Positions 9,161-18,227 of a DNA stretch of 64,000 bases are shown piece by piece (within the stretch, counting starts at the first letter, position 1; each line of letters begins with the position of its first letter). The position numbers and the translations under genes were made by a program. The DNA is from Akkermansia muciniphila (GTDB taxonomy: Bacteria > Verrucomicrobiota > Verrucomicrobiia > Verrucomicrobiales > Akkermansiaceae), in the NCBI RefSeq assembly GCF_040616545.1, contig NZ_CP156688.1, positions 2,108,001-2,172,000 of the forward strand. Direction: 5' to 3'. The notes under the pieces are model-generated. The model made no database searches. It worked only from the letters and a program-made list of their open reading frames with translations, and was not told the origin of the DNA.

Positions 9161-10048
9161 TTATTTGGTGTTTTCCTGAACGAGCCGGGTGACCTGTTCA
9201 TCAGGCTGTACAGGGTTTGCATCCTGGGGCAGGGGGCGGTTCTGGAACAGTTTGAAATCCGTCATTTTCGTATCCCCTCCCGTCTGGAGCAGCACGGAGC
9301 CGTTGGGCTGGATGTCCGCCATGACGTTGGTGGAGGGGGTGGGGTCTCCCGTGAACGTGACGCTGGTGTTGGGGAACCATTTGCCGTCCTTGTACGCGAA
9401 GCTGGGGCCGAAGAAGGCGCCGCGGGCTTTTTTGGCGGATTTAAAGTTGCGCATGAAGTCTTCCACAAAGCCGACGGAGAAGGAGAGTTCCTTTTCCGAC
9501 GAATGGGTTTTCCATTTGGAGATGAGCTCCCATGCCTTGTCCTTGTTGTTATAGTAAAATCCGCTGATTTCCTTGAATTTCCCCATCTTTTTAACGCAGA
9601 CGAGGAAGCGCATGTTCTCCCCGACGGTCCAGGGATAGTCCACGAAGCTCTGGCCGCCCGTTCCCTCTCCGCCAAAGCGGCCTGCGCGTGCGTTTTCACC
9701 CAGTTTCACCAGCTTGGTGCGTTCCTCTTCCGGCACGCTGTTGGGGTTGTCCCCATGGGCCACCGGGTCCCAGATGGAAAAGATAATCACTTTTTTCCCG
9801 TTGGACTGCTCCTGGAAGCCGATGTAGCCGTCATCAAAGTTCATGGCGCAGAAGTAGGTGCCGGGAACGGACGTCTTGGCCTTTACTTCATTGTACAGGG
9901 CGCTTGCCTGCGCGGGATGGCCCTGCTGCATGACATGGACGGAACGGCACTGGCGTTTCATCAGAAGTTCCGGGTCCTGGGCGTGCAGGAAGGCGGCGCC
10001 GGAGAGCAGGGCGGCGCAGATGACGGCTGTGGCGGAGAAAAGGCGCAT
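9161..10048 (-). CDS. DUF3472-domain secreted protein
   Basis: A 295-residue protein with a Sec signal peptide (MRLFSATAVICAALLSGAAF, cleavage near LHA-QD). The body matches the DUF3472 pattern as I recall it: RSVHVMQQGHPAQASALYNEV, SVPGTYFCAMNFDDGYIGFQ, KKVIIFSIWDPVAHGDNPN and ARAGRFGGEGTGGQSFVDY. A second beta-rich part follows, up to the Pro-rich end. These proteins are secreted or periplasmic and often occur with carbohydrate-active enzymes, but the molecular role is unknown. First gene of a pair with the 50-residue membrane protein. Confidence 0.85.
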   Translation of the reverse strand: MRLFSATAVICAALLSGAAFLHAQDPELLMKRQCRSVHVMQQGHPAQASALYNEVKAKTSVPGTYFCAMNFDDGYIGFQEQSNGKKVIIFSIWDPVAHGDNPNSVPEEERTKLVKLGENARAGRFGGEGTGGQSFVDYPWTVGENMRFLVCVKKMGKFKEISGFYYNNKDKAWELISKWKTHSSEKELSFSVGFVEDFMRNFKSAKKARGAFFGPSFAYKDGKWFPNTSVTFTGDPTPSTNVMADIQPNGSVLLQTGGDTKMTDFKLFQNRPLPQDANPVQPDEQVTRLVQENTK

Positions 10049-10419
10049 GGTTTTTGAATGGTCGTTTAATGGTTGGCCGTGCCCCGTCCGGTGGAAAGGC
10101 AGGCAAATGATTAGTACGGACTAATTACGTCCGGGACGAAAGGAATCTCACATGGAAGCAGCATTTTTTGCAAGATTTTTTGGCTGGAATCCCCCGGAGA
10201 ACGGGATAAGACCAGAGGCGCGCCGCGAGCCCTGGAGGCAATTAAAATACCACGCCCGGCAGGCTGTTCCTCTCCTCCTCCCATTTGTCCGCTGCCGGTC
10301 AATTTATTTCAGGTCCCGCCAATGTCTGCGGCGTTCCGGGAGGCGTACGGGAAAAAGAAGGCCGCCCCAGCGGGATGCGGAGACGGCCTTCGGGATGATG
10401 AACGGAAAGGGATTTTTCT
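10049..10419. other. Gene-free intergenic region before the nuo operon end
   Basis: About 370 bases between the DUF3472 start and the nuoN stop. It holds the nuo operon terminator (10352-10391). No small gene is supported. Confidence 0.4.
10352..10391 (-). terminator. Intrinsic terminator of the nuo operon
   Basis: Outer arms GAAGGCCG (10357-10364) and CGGCCTTC (10384-10391) enclose an inner GC-rich pairing. On the minus strand the stem is followed directly by TTTTTCCC. It lies about 30 bases after the nuoN stop codon. Confidence 0.75.
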
Positions 10420-11802
10420 TTACCGGATGGGATTCATGAAGAGGGGCATCAGGCCGCCCAGCACGATGAAGACGGAGAAGGCGGCCAGCATGACGCCGGA
10501 AATGACGGGCACCTGCACGGGTTCCGCGTCTTCCGCGGGCTTGTCCCAGTACATGGAGCGGATGACCTTGAAGTAGTAATAGAAGCCGGAGGCCGCGCAG
10601 ATGATCATGATGGGGAGCATCCAGCCCAGGTACAGGCCAGTGTTGATGACATGCACGAAGGAGATCATTTTGGCGAAGAAGCCGGCCGTCAGCGGCACGC
10701 CCGCCAGGGAGGCGAACATGATGGTGACTGCCAGCGCCAGCCGGGGATTGGTCTTGCCCAGGCCGCGGAAGGCGGAGATTTCCTCGCTCCCGCGCTGGAT
10801 GCGGATCATGGCGAGGGCGAAGAAGGCGCCGAAGGTCATGACCAGGTACACGGCCAGGTAGAACGGGGCGTTTGGAGCAAGCCGGCCGTCCACGGTGCCG
10901 ATGAAGAGAGGCAGGATAAAGCCGGCCTGGGCGATGGAGGAGTAACCCATCATGCGCTTCAGGTTGGTCTGCGGAATGGCGCCCAGGTTGCCCACCAGCA
11001 GCGTAGCCGCAGCCATCAGGGCTATGACGAATTCAACGGGAGGCAGGGAGGCGAAGGGAGCCAGGATGATGCTGAGCAGGGCGAAGCCGGCCACCTTGGA
11101 GGCCACGGAGAGGAAAGCCGTCACCGGAGTGGGAGCACCCTGGTATACGTCCGGAATCCACAATTGCATGGGGACCGCGCCGATTTTAAAGGCCGTGCCG
11201 AGCAGCAGCATGGCGAGGGCCAGGTACATGGCGGGGGCCGTCTGGCCCGCCAGCGCCTGGTTGACGATCGCTCCGTCATAGATGAAGGTACCCGTAACGC
11301 CGAAGTACCAGGCCAGGCCGAAGACGAGGAAGCCCGTGCTGACGGCGCCCAGGATCAGGTACTTGATGCCCGCTTCCGTGGAGCCCAGGTTCCGGCGGAA
11401 GTAGCCCACCATGATGAAGGAGCTCAGCGTGAGCACTTCCAGGGAAACGAACAGTTCCACCAGGTTGGAAGCCTTGCACAGGGAGGTGATGCCCACGCAG
11501 GCCAGCAGGGGCAGGATGTAGAATTCCCCCGTGCCGTCCTGGGACTTGGAGTCATTGGAAGAGAGGTTGATGACGGCCCGGAAGTCCACGGACAGCAGCA
11601 GGGTGACTGCCGTGGCGACAAGCGCCAGGATGATGTAGACGTTGTCATAGAGCCCCCCCATGTAGAAGGGGAGCATCGCCAGGGCGCCCGCCGCGCCAAT
11701 CAGCCCGAAAACGAATTTGGGCGTCTTTTTGCAGAAGGTCTCGGCCAGGAGCAGAAGCATCGCCAGGCCGGCCAGGATGAATTCCGGAATATACGCTTGC
11801 AT
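10420..11802 (-). CDS. nuoN: NADH-quinone oxidoreductase subunit N
   Basis: A 460-residue polytopic antiporter-like subunit of the membrane arm of complex I. It has about 14 membrane segments and the proton-pathway motifs of the Mrp/ND2 family, including KLWIPDVYQGAPTPVTAFLSVASKVAGF in variant form (here MQLWIPDVYQGAPTP then VTAFLSVASKVAGF), with the key Lys in SKVAGF, and NLKRMMGYSSIAQAGF. Last gene of the operon, 47 bases after nuoM, followed by a strong terminator. Length is normal for NuoN. Confidence 0.96.
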   Translation of the reverse strand: MQAYIPEFILAGLAMLLLLAETFCKKTPKFVFGLIGAAGALAMLPFYMGGLYDNVYIILALVATAVTLLLSVDFRAVINLSSNDSKSQDGTGEFYILPLLACVGITSLCKASNLVELFVSLEVLTLSSFIMVGYFRRNLGSTEAGIKYLILGAVSTGFLVFGLAWYFGVTGTFIYDGAIVNQALAGQTAPAMYLALAMLLLGTAFKIGAVPMQLWIPDVYQGAPTPVTAFLSVASKVAGFALLSIILAPFASLPPVEFVIALMAAATLLVGNLGAIPQTNLKRMMGYSSIAQAGFILPLFIGTVDGRLAPNAPFYLAVYLVMTFGAFFALAMIRIQRGSEEISAFRGLGKTNPRLALAVTIMFASLAGVPLTAGFFAKMISFVHVINTGLYLGWMLPIMIICAASGFYYYFKVIRSMYWDKPAEDAEPVQVPVISGVMLAAFSVFIVLGGLMPLFMNPIR

Positions 11803-11849
11803 GGGTAAAAGAAGGTCAGGTTAAACTTGAATTGTATTCGGAAGGGGAA

Positions 11850-13274
11850 TCAGGAGAAGAACTGGAGCACCAGCGTGGGGAAGAAGCCGAAGACCGCCAG
11901 GGTGATGGTCAGGAAGTAGTTGGCCGCCCGTTCGGAAGGCAGCAGTTCCGTGGCGTAGGCTGCGGCCTTGGAGAGATCCCCCTGGAAGATGTTGCGGTAG
12001 GCCCTCAGCATGTACACGGCGCCGATGACCAGGCCCCAGAGGCACAGGATGGTGGCGATCTGGACGGGGCCGAAGCTGTCGTTAAATCCGGCGAATCCGG
12101 AGAAGAAGACCATGAATTCCCCCGGGAAGTTGGCGAGGCCGGGGAGGCCGATGGAGGCCATGCCCGCCAGGCCGAAGACGAAGGCCATGCGCGGCAGTTT
12201 AACGCTCAGGCCGCCCAGGGAGTTGATTTCCAGCGTGCCGGTCTGCTTTTCAATCTGTCCGCAGAGCAGGAAGAGCAGCGCGATGGTCAGGCCGTGGGCC
12301 AGCATCAGCAGGGCGGCCCCTTTCAGCGCCCAGGGATTGGCTTGCGCGGAACCGGAGGCCACCAGGGCGGCGAAGGCCAGGAAGATGTAGCCCATGTGCA
12401 TCACGGAGGAGTTGCCCAGGAGCAGGTCCAGCCTCTTCTGGTTGACGGTCACGTAACCCACCCAGATGACGTTGCAGACGAGCAGGACAAGGAGGATGTT
12501 CGTCCAGGGAAGGAAGCCTGTTTCCATCAGCGGCTGGAACATGAAGAGGCCGTACAGGCCGAACTTCTTAAGCACGCCCGCATGCATCATCGCCACCGGA
12601 GCGGGGGCGGAGGCATAGGCGGGAGCTGCCCAGGAGTGGAAGGGGAAGAGGGAAATCAGCGTGCCGAAGCCGGCGATGAGCAGGGCGCCGATGAGTTCCG
12701 CGTGGGCGAGTTCCCGGCCGCCGGCCATGAAGTCTTTCAATCCGGAGAAGGTGAAGCCCGCCTGCGTGCCGATCATCAGCAGGGCCGCCAGCAGCACCAT
12801 GGAGGCAAGCCCCAGGTAAAGCGTGGCGCGCCAGGCCGTGGTGCGGCGGTCGCCCCGCCCGTACAGGCCGATCATCACGAAGGTGGGGATCAGGGCCAGC
12901 TCATGGAAGGCGAAGAAGGAGATGATGTTGTCTGACAGGAAAGCTCCGGTGGCGCCTGCGGAAATCAGCAGGGCGGAGTTGTACCAGGAGGCTTCCCCCC
13001 CCTTGGGCGGGTTGGTGCCCAGTACGGTGGCGAAGGTCACCAGGATGGTCAGCAGCAGCATCACTTTGGCCAGGGCCGGGGCCAGCGTGAGCTGGAGGTC
13101 CATCCCCTCAAAGCGGGACCAGCAGGAGGGACAGCCGTCAAAGCTAACCAGGGCCCAGATGCCGAGGGCCAGCGTCAGCGCGGCGCTGAGCAGGGCTGTC
13201 GGGCGTGCGGGCGCCTTGCACAGGCCGATGAGGGCCGTGGCAATCAGAGGAATGAGAACAAGCCAGATAAGCAT
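11850..13274 (-). CDS. nuoM: NADH-quinone oxidoreductase subunit M
   Basis: A 474-residue antiporter-like subunit of the complex I membrane arm. The central channel motif appears as FPFHSWAAPAYASAPAPVAMMHAGVLKKFGLYG, containing the conserved Lys pair in helix 7-8, and the later KRLDLLLGNSSVMHMGYI segment corresponds to the DxKxxxAYSSxxHMG motif, although here it reads NQKRLDLLLGNSS, slightly divergent. Conserved FHELALIPTFVMIGLYG supplies the helix 5 Glu. The gene lies 21 bases after nuoL. Confidence 0.95.
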   Translation of the reverse strand: MLIWLVLIPLIATALIGLCKAPARPTALLSAALTLALGIWALVSFDGCPSCWSRFEGMDLQLTLAPALAKVMLLLTILVTFATVLGTNPPKGGEASWYNSALLISAGATGAFLSDNIISFFAFHELALIPTFVMIGLYGRGDRRTTAWRATLYLGLASMVLLAALLMIGTQAGFTFSGLKDFMAGGRELAHAELIGALLIAGFGTLISLFPFHSWAAPAYASAPAPVAMMHAGVLKKFGLYGLFMFQPLMETGFLPWTNILLVLLVCNVIWVGYVTVNQKRLDLLLGNSSVMHMGYIFLAFAALVASGSAQANPWALKGAALLMLAHGLTIALLFLLCGQIEKQTGTLEINSLGGLSVKLPRMAFVFGLAGMASIGLPGLANFPGEFMVFFSGFAGFNDSFGPVQIATILCLWGLVIGAVYMLRAYRNIFQGDLSKAAAYATELLPSERAANYFLTITLAVFGFFPTLVLQFFS

Positions 13275-13295
13275 GGTGTGTGATTGGTTGGTAGG

Positions 13296-15128
13296 TTAGC
13301 AGGAATAGAAGACGGTGAAGTAGATGACCAGGAGCAGGCCGATGCCGAAGAGGGCCGTGTAGGCGGCCATGCTGCCGGACTGAAGGCGGCGCAGCAGGGA
13401 GCCTGCGGCGGCGGTCAGCCGCGCCAGGCCGCCCACGATGAGGCCGGAGATGATGAACTGGTCCATGAAGTCGATGATGGCGGCCAGGGTGCCCTGGATG
13501 CCCCTGACCAGCACCTTGTCATAGAACCAGTCAATGTAGAGGCGGTTGGCGAGGGCGCGGGAGACGGCATTGCCGGAGAGCTTGTCGGAGGCCGGAGAGC
13601 CCGCATAGAAGACCGCGGCCAGCAGGATGCCGAGCACCAGCGCGCCCATGGAGACATAGAAGGGCATGCCCATGTGGAAGCTTTCGGAAACGAATCCGTT
13701 GAAGGGGACCAGCCTGTCGGCGATGAAGCCGTAACCGGAAATAAGGGCCAGCACGGCCAGAATCAGCAGGGGAACCAGCATGAGGCCGCCCACTTCCCTG
13801 GCGTGTTCCGAGCTGTGGCTGCGGCTCTTGCCGAAGAAGACCACGAAGATGACGCGCATCATGTAGAAGGTGGTCAGCAGGGCCACGCCCGCGCCGATCC
13901 AGAAGAAGACCGGGTTTTTGTGCAGGGCGGCTTCCAGGATGGCTTCCTTGGAGAAGAAGCCGGACGTGAACGGAATGGCGACCAGCGCCATGGTGGCGAT
14001 GATGAAGGTGAGGGAGGTCAGCTTCATGCGCTTCATGATGCCGCCCATTTTCCAGATGTCCTGCTCATGGTGGCAGGCGAAGATGATGGCGCCCGCGCCC
14101 AGGAAGAGCAGGGCCTTGAACCAGGCGTGGGTGAAGAGGTGGAACATGGCCGCTTCCCCGGCCAGCAGTCCCAGGGCCATGACCATGTAGCCCAGCTGGG
14201 AGAGGGTGGAGTAAGCCAGCACGCGCTTGATGTCATTCTGCTGGGTGGCCATGAAGGCGGCGATGACGGCCGTGACGGCGCCGATAATGGCGATGACGTT
14301 GCAGGCCAGGGCGGGGAAGGCTTCCACGCCTATGGAATACTGGACGCGCACCATCATGTACACCCCGGCGGCCACCATGGTGGCGGCATGGATCAGGGCG
14401 GAAACGGGGGTGGGGCCTTCCATGGCGTCCGGCAGCCAGACGTGCAGCGGGAATTGGGCGGATTTGCCCACCGCCCCGCAGAAGAGGCACAGCACCGTGA
14501 TGTTCAGCAGGGTTTCACTGAGGCCCGCGGGCATTTCCATCAGGCTGAAGTCCAGCGTATTGGTCAGCGCCCAGAGGGTCAGGATGCCGATCAGGAAGCC
14601 GAAGTCCCCCACGCGGTTGCAGATGAAGGCTTTTTTGGCGGCGTTCGCGGCGGCGTCCCTGGTGTACCAGTGGCCGATGAGCAGGTAGGAGGAAAGGCCC
14701 ACCAGCTCCCAGAAGATGAAGGTCATGGCGATGTTGTTCGCCAGGACGATGCCCGTCATGGAGAACATGAAGAGGCTCAGGCACGCGAAGTAGCGCGTTT
14801 TCGCCTTGTCGTCCGCCATGTAGCTCAGGGAGAAGATGTGGACCAGCAGGCCGATGCCCGTGACTACCAGCATCATGCGGGTGGAAAGGGGGTCCAGCAC
14901 GAAGCCCAGGTCAACGGAAAAGACGTCGGAGATCGGAAGCCAGGAGAAGGAGTCCGAGCCGGTCTGGTCCAGCAGGCCCAGGGAAAGGACAAAGGTCGCC
15001 AGGCAGGAGAAGGTGGAGGTGAGCGCCGCGACGTTCGGGCGCCTGGTCAGCAGGAACCAGTCAAAGGCGGCTACGACCAGCGGCAAGAAGAGCAGAAGCC
15101 AGGTGTATTGAATATCAATATTAAACAT
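13296..15128 (-). CDS. nuoL: NADH-quinone oxidoreductase subunit L
   Basis: A 610-residue antiporter-like subunit with the long C-terminal lateral helix expected of NuoL (about residues 480-610). The motifs FWELVGLSSYLLIGHWY (helix 5 Glu), FPLHVWLPDAMEGPTPVSALIHAATMVAAGVYMM (helices 7-8) and NDIKRVLAYSTLSQLGYM are all intact. It pumps protons in the distal part of complex I. Placed 23 bases after nuoK in the operon. Confidence 0.97.
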   Translation of the reverse strand: MFNIDIQYTWLLLFLPLVVAAFDWFLLTRRPNVAALTSTFSCLATFVLSLGLLDQTGSDSFSWLPISDVFSVDLGFVLDPLSTRMMLVVTGIGLLVHIFSLSYMADDKAKTRYFACLSLFMFSMTGIVLANNIAMTFIFWELVGLSSYLLIGHWYTRDAAANAAKKAFICNRVGDFGFLIGILTLWALTNTLDFSLMEMPAGLSETLLNITVLCLFCGAVGKSAQFPLHVWLPDAMEGPTPVSALIHAATMVAAGVYMMVRVQYSIGVEAFPALACNVIAIIGAVTAVIAAFMATQQNDIKRVLAYSTLSQLGYMVMALGLLAGEAAMFHLFTHAWFKALLFLGAGAIIFACHHEQDIWKMGGIMKRMKLTSLTFIIATMALVAIPFTSGFFSKEAILEAALHKNPVFFWIGAGVALLTTFYMMRVIFVVFFGKSRSHSSEHAREVGGLMLVPLLILAVLALISGYGFIADRLVPFNGFVSESFHMGMPFYVSMGALVLGILLAAVFYAGSPASDKLSGNAVSRALANRLYIDWFYDKVLVRGIQGTLAAIIDFMDQFIISGLIVGGLARLTAAAGSLLRRLQSGSMAAYTALFGIGLLLVIYFTVFYSC

Positions 15129-15151
15129 GTTCGTGGAGTGGTGTGTTGCTC

Positions 15152-15469
15152 TTAGTCTTTCAGCGTGTTGAGGTCCTGCGTGCTGGCCGTGCGCCGGGCC
15201 CGGTACAGGGAGACGATGAGGGCCAGCCCGATGGCTACTTCCGCCGCGGCGATGGTCAGGATGAAGATGGACAGGGCCTGGCCGTCATAGTTGGGCAGCC
15301 CCATGGTGCCCTGGGCGCGTGAAAACGCCACCAGGGAGAGGTTGGCCGCGCTGAGCATCATTTCCAGGCACATGAAGATGACGATGATGTCACGCCGGAC
15401 AATCACCCCCAGCAGGCCGATGGCAAACAGGACGCCGGAGAGGATCAGGTATTGCGTAAGAGGTATCAT
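15152..15469 (-). CDS. nuoK: NADH-quinone oxidoreductase subunit K
   Basis: A 105-residue protein with three membrane helices, the size of NuoK. It shows the conserved glutamates in the middle of helices 2 and 3: FMCLEMMLSAANLSLVAFS and IAAAEVAIGLALIVSLYR. These residues are part of the proton path in the complex I membrane arm. It lies between nuoJ and nuoL with short spacers, in standard order. Confidence 0.96.
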   Translation of the reverse strand: MIPLTQYLILSGVLFAIGLLGVIVRRDIIVIFMCLEMMLSAANLSLVAFSRAQGTMGLPNYDGQALSIFILTIAAAEVAIGLALIVSLYRARRTASTQDLNTLKD

Positions 15470-15495
15470 GATGATTAGGCTTGATAAGGGTTCTT

Positions 15496-16296
15496 TTATT
15501 TTCCGGAGGGGCGGCGGCTCAGGACCACGACGCCGATGGAGGCCACCAGCAGGGCCAGCCCGGCAATGACCAGGCTCCGGTTGTATTTGTCAAACAGGGT
15601 GCGGCCCAGCAGGGCGGTGTCCGGGAATTCCCCGTTGTCTATTTCCGCGCGGATGGTGGTGCCTTCCGGGTAGAGGTGCGCGGAACACTGGGGGGAGAGG
15701 GGAGGGAGGGTGATGGACGGTGCTATGCCACAGGTGGAATGGAGCAATTGGTCAAGAGATGCCTTGGTGATGGCATAGTCCGATCCTCGTGTGCATCCGC
15801 CGGAAGCAACGCAGGGTTTCTGCGCGCATTCCCCGGGAAGACCGTTGGTTCCCGTTTTCCCGGAATTGGCGCTGTCCCGGCCGATCTTCAGATCGTTCCA
15901 TGCCTGTTCCGCGGTGGCCATCGGGCAGCGGTGCGTTTCCTTCGCGCCGGGCAGGGAGTAGATGATGCCGATGAGCTGGCCGAGGAAGAGGGCGGCAATG
16001 ATGACGCCGATGGCGACGGAAACGGGACGCCGGAAGGGGGAGGTTTCCCGCTTTACGTTCAGCAGCATGATGATGAACGCGAAGAGCACCATGATAGCTC
16101 CGGCGTAGACCAGAATCTGGAGAATGCCCAGGAAGTGGGCGCCCAGCCCGATCATGATGGCGGCCGTGGCTCCGAAGGAGAGGGCCATCATCATGGCGGA
16201 GGAGACGGGGTTGCGCATGAAGACGACCATCAGGGACAGGATCACGGCCAAGGCCCCGAAGATGTAAAAGAGTATGTCACTGGCAAAAATGTTCAT
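15496..16296 (-). CDS. nuoJ: NADH-quinone oxidoreductase subunit J with a Cys-containing periplasmic insertion
   Basis: A 266-residue NuoJ, against roughly 170-200 residues in most bacteria. Helices 1-4 (residues 1-115) are canonical, including FLGILQILVYAGAIMVLFAFIIMLLN. The last helix (about 241-261, SLVIAGLALLVASIGVVVLS) is also normal. Between them lies a loop of about 120 residues with six cysteines (124, 157, 162, 168, 189, 204), facing the periplasm by the usual topology. I know no such domain in NuoJ. The reading frame is open and has the same codon character as its neighbours, so a sequencing frameshift is unlikely. The normal late NuoJ segment with LLGRTLFDKY is preserved just before the final helix. 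Confidence 0.93.
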   Translation of the reverse strand: MNIFASDILFYIFGALAVILSLMVVFMRNPVSSAMMMALSFGATAAIMIGLGAHFLGILQILVYAGAIMVLFAFIIMLLNVKRETSPFRRPVSVAIGVIIAALFLGQLIGIIYSLPGAKETHRCPMATAEQAWNDLKIGRDSANSGKTGTNGLPGECAQKPCVASGGCTRGSDYAITKASLDQLLHSTCGIAPSITLPPLSPQCSAHLYPEGTTIRAEIDNGEFPDTALLGRTLFDKYNRSLVIAGLALLVASIGVVVLSRRPSGK

Positions 16297-16332
16297 AACG
16301 TACGGAAATTGGAGTGAGGGTTTCGGGGTAAG

Positions 16333-16896
16333 TTATTTGTATTGGTTCCACTTGTTGACCAGCCCCTTGCGGGTGCCGCCCATTTCGTAAAGCTTGGCCT
16401 TGTTGTGGATGGCCTGGGCCTTGTCCGTGGGGGTGAACAGGTAGTCCTGGCTCATGAAGATGGCCTGTTCAGGGCAGGCTTCCTCGCACATGCCGCAGTA
16501 GATGCAGCGGAGCATGTCGATCTGGAATTCCTTGGGCGCTTTTTCCACCTTGCCCCAGGGGCCTTCCTTGATGGTTCCGGGGGTGATGGTGATGGCGCGG
16601 GCCGGGCAGATGAATTCGCAGAGCTGGCAGGAGACGCAGCGTTCGCGGCCGTCTTCCCCCTTCACCAGGACGGGAGCCCCGCGGTAGTATTCAGGCAGGT
16701 GCTTGTCCCAGCGGAATTCCGGGTACTGCATCGTGACGCCGATGCCGGAACCGGCCAGTTCCTTCTTGTTGCGGGATTTGCCCAGCAGGGCCAGAACAAG
16801 GTGCTTGATGGTGATCCAGAGACCGCCAAGGATGGATTGCAAGTAGAACCGCTCTCCGAGGGAAATCTTCGGGCGCTTGATCGTTTTGAAGGCCAT
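16333..16896 (-). CDS. nuoI: NADH-quinone oxidoreductase subunit I
   Basis: A 187-residue peripheral arm subunit that carries clusters N6a and N6b. Two ferredoxin-type 4Fe-4S motifs are complete: CVSCQLCEFICPARAI (Cys87, 90, 93, 97) and CIYCGMCEEACPEQAI (Cys131, 134, 137, 141). The N-terminal amphipathic region (ERFYLQSILGGLWITIKHLV) is the part that docks on the membrane arm. Located 27 bases after nuoH. Confidence 0.97.
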   Translation of the reverse strand: MAFKTIKRPKISLGERFYLQSILGGLWITIKHLVLALLGKSRNKKELAGSGIGVTMQYPEFRWDKHLPEYYRGAPVLVKGEDGRERCVSCQLCEFICPARAITITPGTIKEGPWGKVEKAPKEFQIDMLRCIYCGMCEEACPEQAIFMSQDYLFTPTDKAQAIHNKAKLYEMGGTRKGLVNKWNQYK

Positions 16897-16923
16897 AATA
16901 GTGATGTTGTCGGGATGAAGTGA

Positions 16924-18192
16924 TTACTTGACGAAGTAAAGGATGGCGGCCGTGATGAAGATGTTGATGACGGCCAGTTCAAAGAAGACCATCCAACCGA
17001 GTTTCATCACCTGGTCGTAACGGAAGCGGGGAAGCGTCCAGCGCACCCAGACGAAGAAGAAGACGAAGAAGAGGAGCTTGAGCACGTACGCGATGAGCTG
17101 GCAGATGACTGCCACCCAGTTGGCCACATGTTCGTTCAGCCACCCGTCCAGGCCGAAGCCGATGGACCAGCCGCCCAGGAACAGGGTGATGACCAGGGAG
17201 GAGCCCACCACCATGGCGGCGTATTCGCCCATGAAGAACTGCGCGAACTTCATGGAGGAGTATTCCGTGTGGTAGCCGCCCACCAGGTCCGTTTCACATT
17301 CGGACATGTCAAAGGGCGTGCGGTTGGCTTCCGCGAAGATGGAGGTCAGGAAGATGATGAAGCTGATGGCGATGGGAACCAGCAGGATCCAGCGCTGCCA
17401 GCTCAGGCCCTCGCCCCACACGGGGAGCATGAGCCAGCCGTTGGCGGCCTGGTATTCCACGATGTTGGAGAGGTCCAGCGTGCTGTAAATCATCAGCACG
17501 GGGATGATGGACAGGCCCATGCTGATTTCATAGGAGATCATCTGGGCGGAGGAGCGCACGCCGCCCAGGAAGGGGAATTTGGAGTTGGAGGACCAGCCGG
17601 CCAGCACCAGCCCGTATACGGAGAGGGAGGAAATGGCGAACATCCACAGGGGGCCTACGCTAAGGTTGGCCACCGCCATGTTCACGTTGCCGTAGGAGGT
17701 GTGGAGGTCTCCGGCGAAGGGGACCACGGCCGCCGTCATCAGCGGGGGGGCCAGCACCAGGATGGGAGCAATCCAGAAGTACACGCGGCGCACGAAGGGG
17801 GGCGTAAAGTCCTGCTTCAGGAACAGCTTGCCGCCGTCCACCATGGGCTGCACGAGGCCGAAGATGGGGATGTCCCGGTCCAGGCGGAAGAAACGGCACA
17901 GGTTGGCGATTTTTCCGTCATGGGGCAGGCCGAAGTAGTCCAGCGTCTTTTTGAACGGCAGGTCGGATTTCGCGCCGAAGCGGCGGAAGATGCTCAACGG
18001 GATGCCGGCGCGGTTGGGGCCCACGCGGTCCTGGATCCAGGCGGCCACCCGGCGTTCAATGTACACGCAGACCGGAATGAACAGAATGGTGATGGCGAAG
18101 CAGATGACGATCTTGATCAGCAGGGTGATGATGTAGAACCACACAGGGTTGCTGAGCACCTCGTCGCAAAAGGTTAGAATCGAATCAAACAT
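16924..18192 (-). CDS. nuoH: NADH-quinone oxidoreductase subunit H with a loop insertion
   Basis: A 422-residue membrane subunit that forms most of the quinone chamber; typical NuoH is about 325-350 residues. The conserved YIERRVAAWIQDRVGPNRAG (44-63) is normally followed directly by GLLQPIADGxKL. Here the matching GLVQPMVDGGKLFLKQD starts at residue 112, so about 45 residues (roughly 66-110, RRFGAKSDLPFKKTLDYFGL and onwards) are inserted in the cytoplasmic loop beside the quinone site. Other family motifs, such as EANRTPFDMSECETDLVGGYHTEYS in pieces and FPFLGGVRSSAQMISYE, are present. Start at 18192 gives a membrane helix at the expected distance. Confidence 0.95.
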   Translation of the reverse strand: MFDSILTFCDEVLSNPVWFYIITLLIKIVICFAITILFIPVCVYIERRVAAWIQDRVGPNRAGIPLSIFRRFGAKSDLPFKKTLDYFGLPHDGKIANLCRFFRLDRDIPIFGLVQPMVDGGKLFLKQDFTPPFVRRVYFWIAPILVLAPPLMTAAVVPFAGDLHTSYGNVNMAVANLSVGPLWMFAISSLSVYGLVLAGWSSNSKFPFLGGVRSSAQMISYEISMGLSIIPVLMIYSTLDLSNIVEYQAANGWLMLPVWGEGLSWQRWILLVPIAISFIIFLTSIFAEANRTPFDMSECETDLVGGYHTEYSSMKFAQFFMGEYAAMVVGSSLVITLFLGGWSIGFGLDGWLNEHVANWVAVICQLIAYVLKLLFFVFFFVWVRWTLPRFRYDQVMKLGWMVFFELAVINIFITAAILYFVK

Positions 18193-18227
18193 GGCGGATT
18201 AACGGGTTGTGTGCGTGTGAAGTGTGA

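Noticed and set aside
13284-15155. A 600-codon open frame on the plus strand opposite nuoL
   Set aside because: It is antisense to a clear NuoL and its His/Gly/Gln-rich translation is the usual shadow of a high-GC gene.
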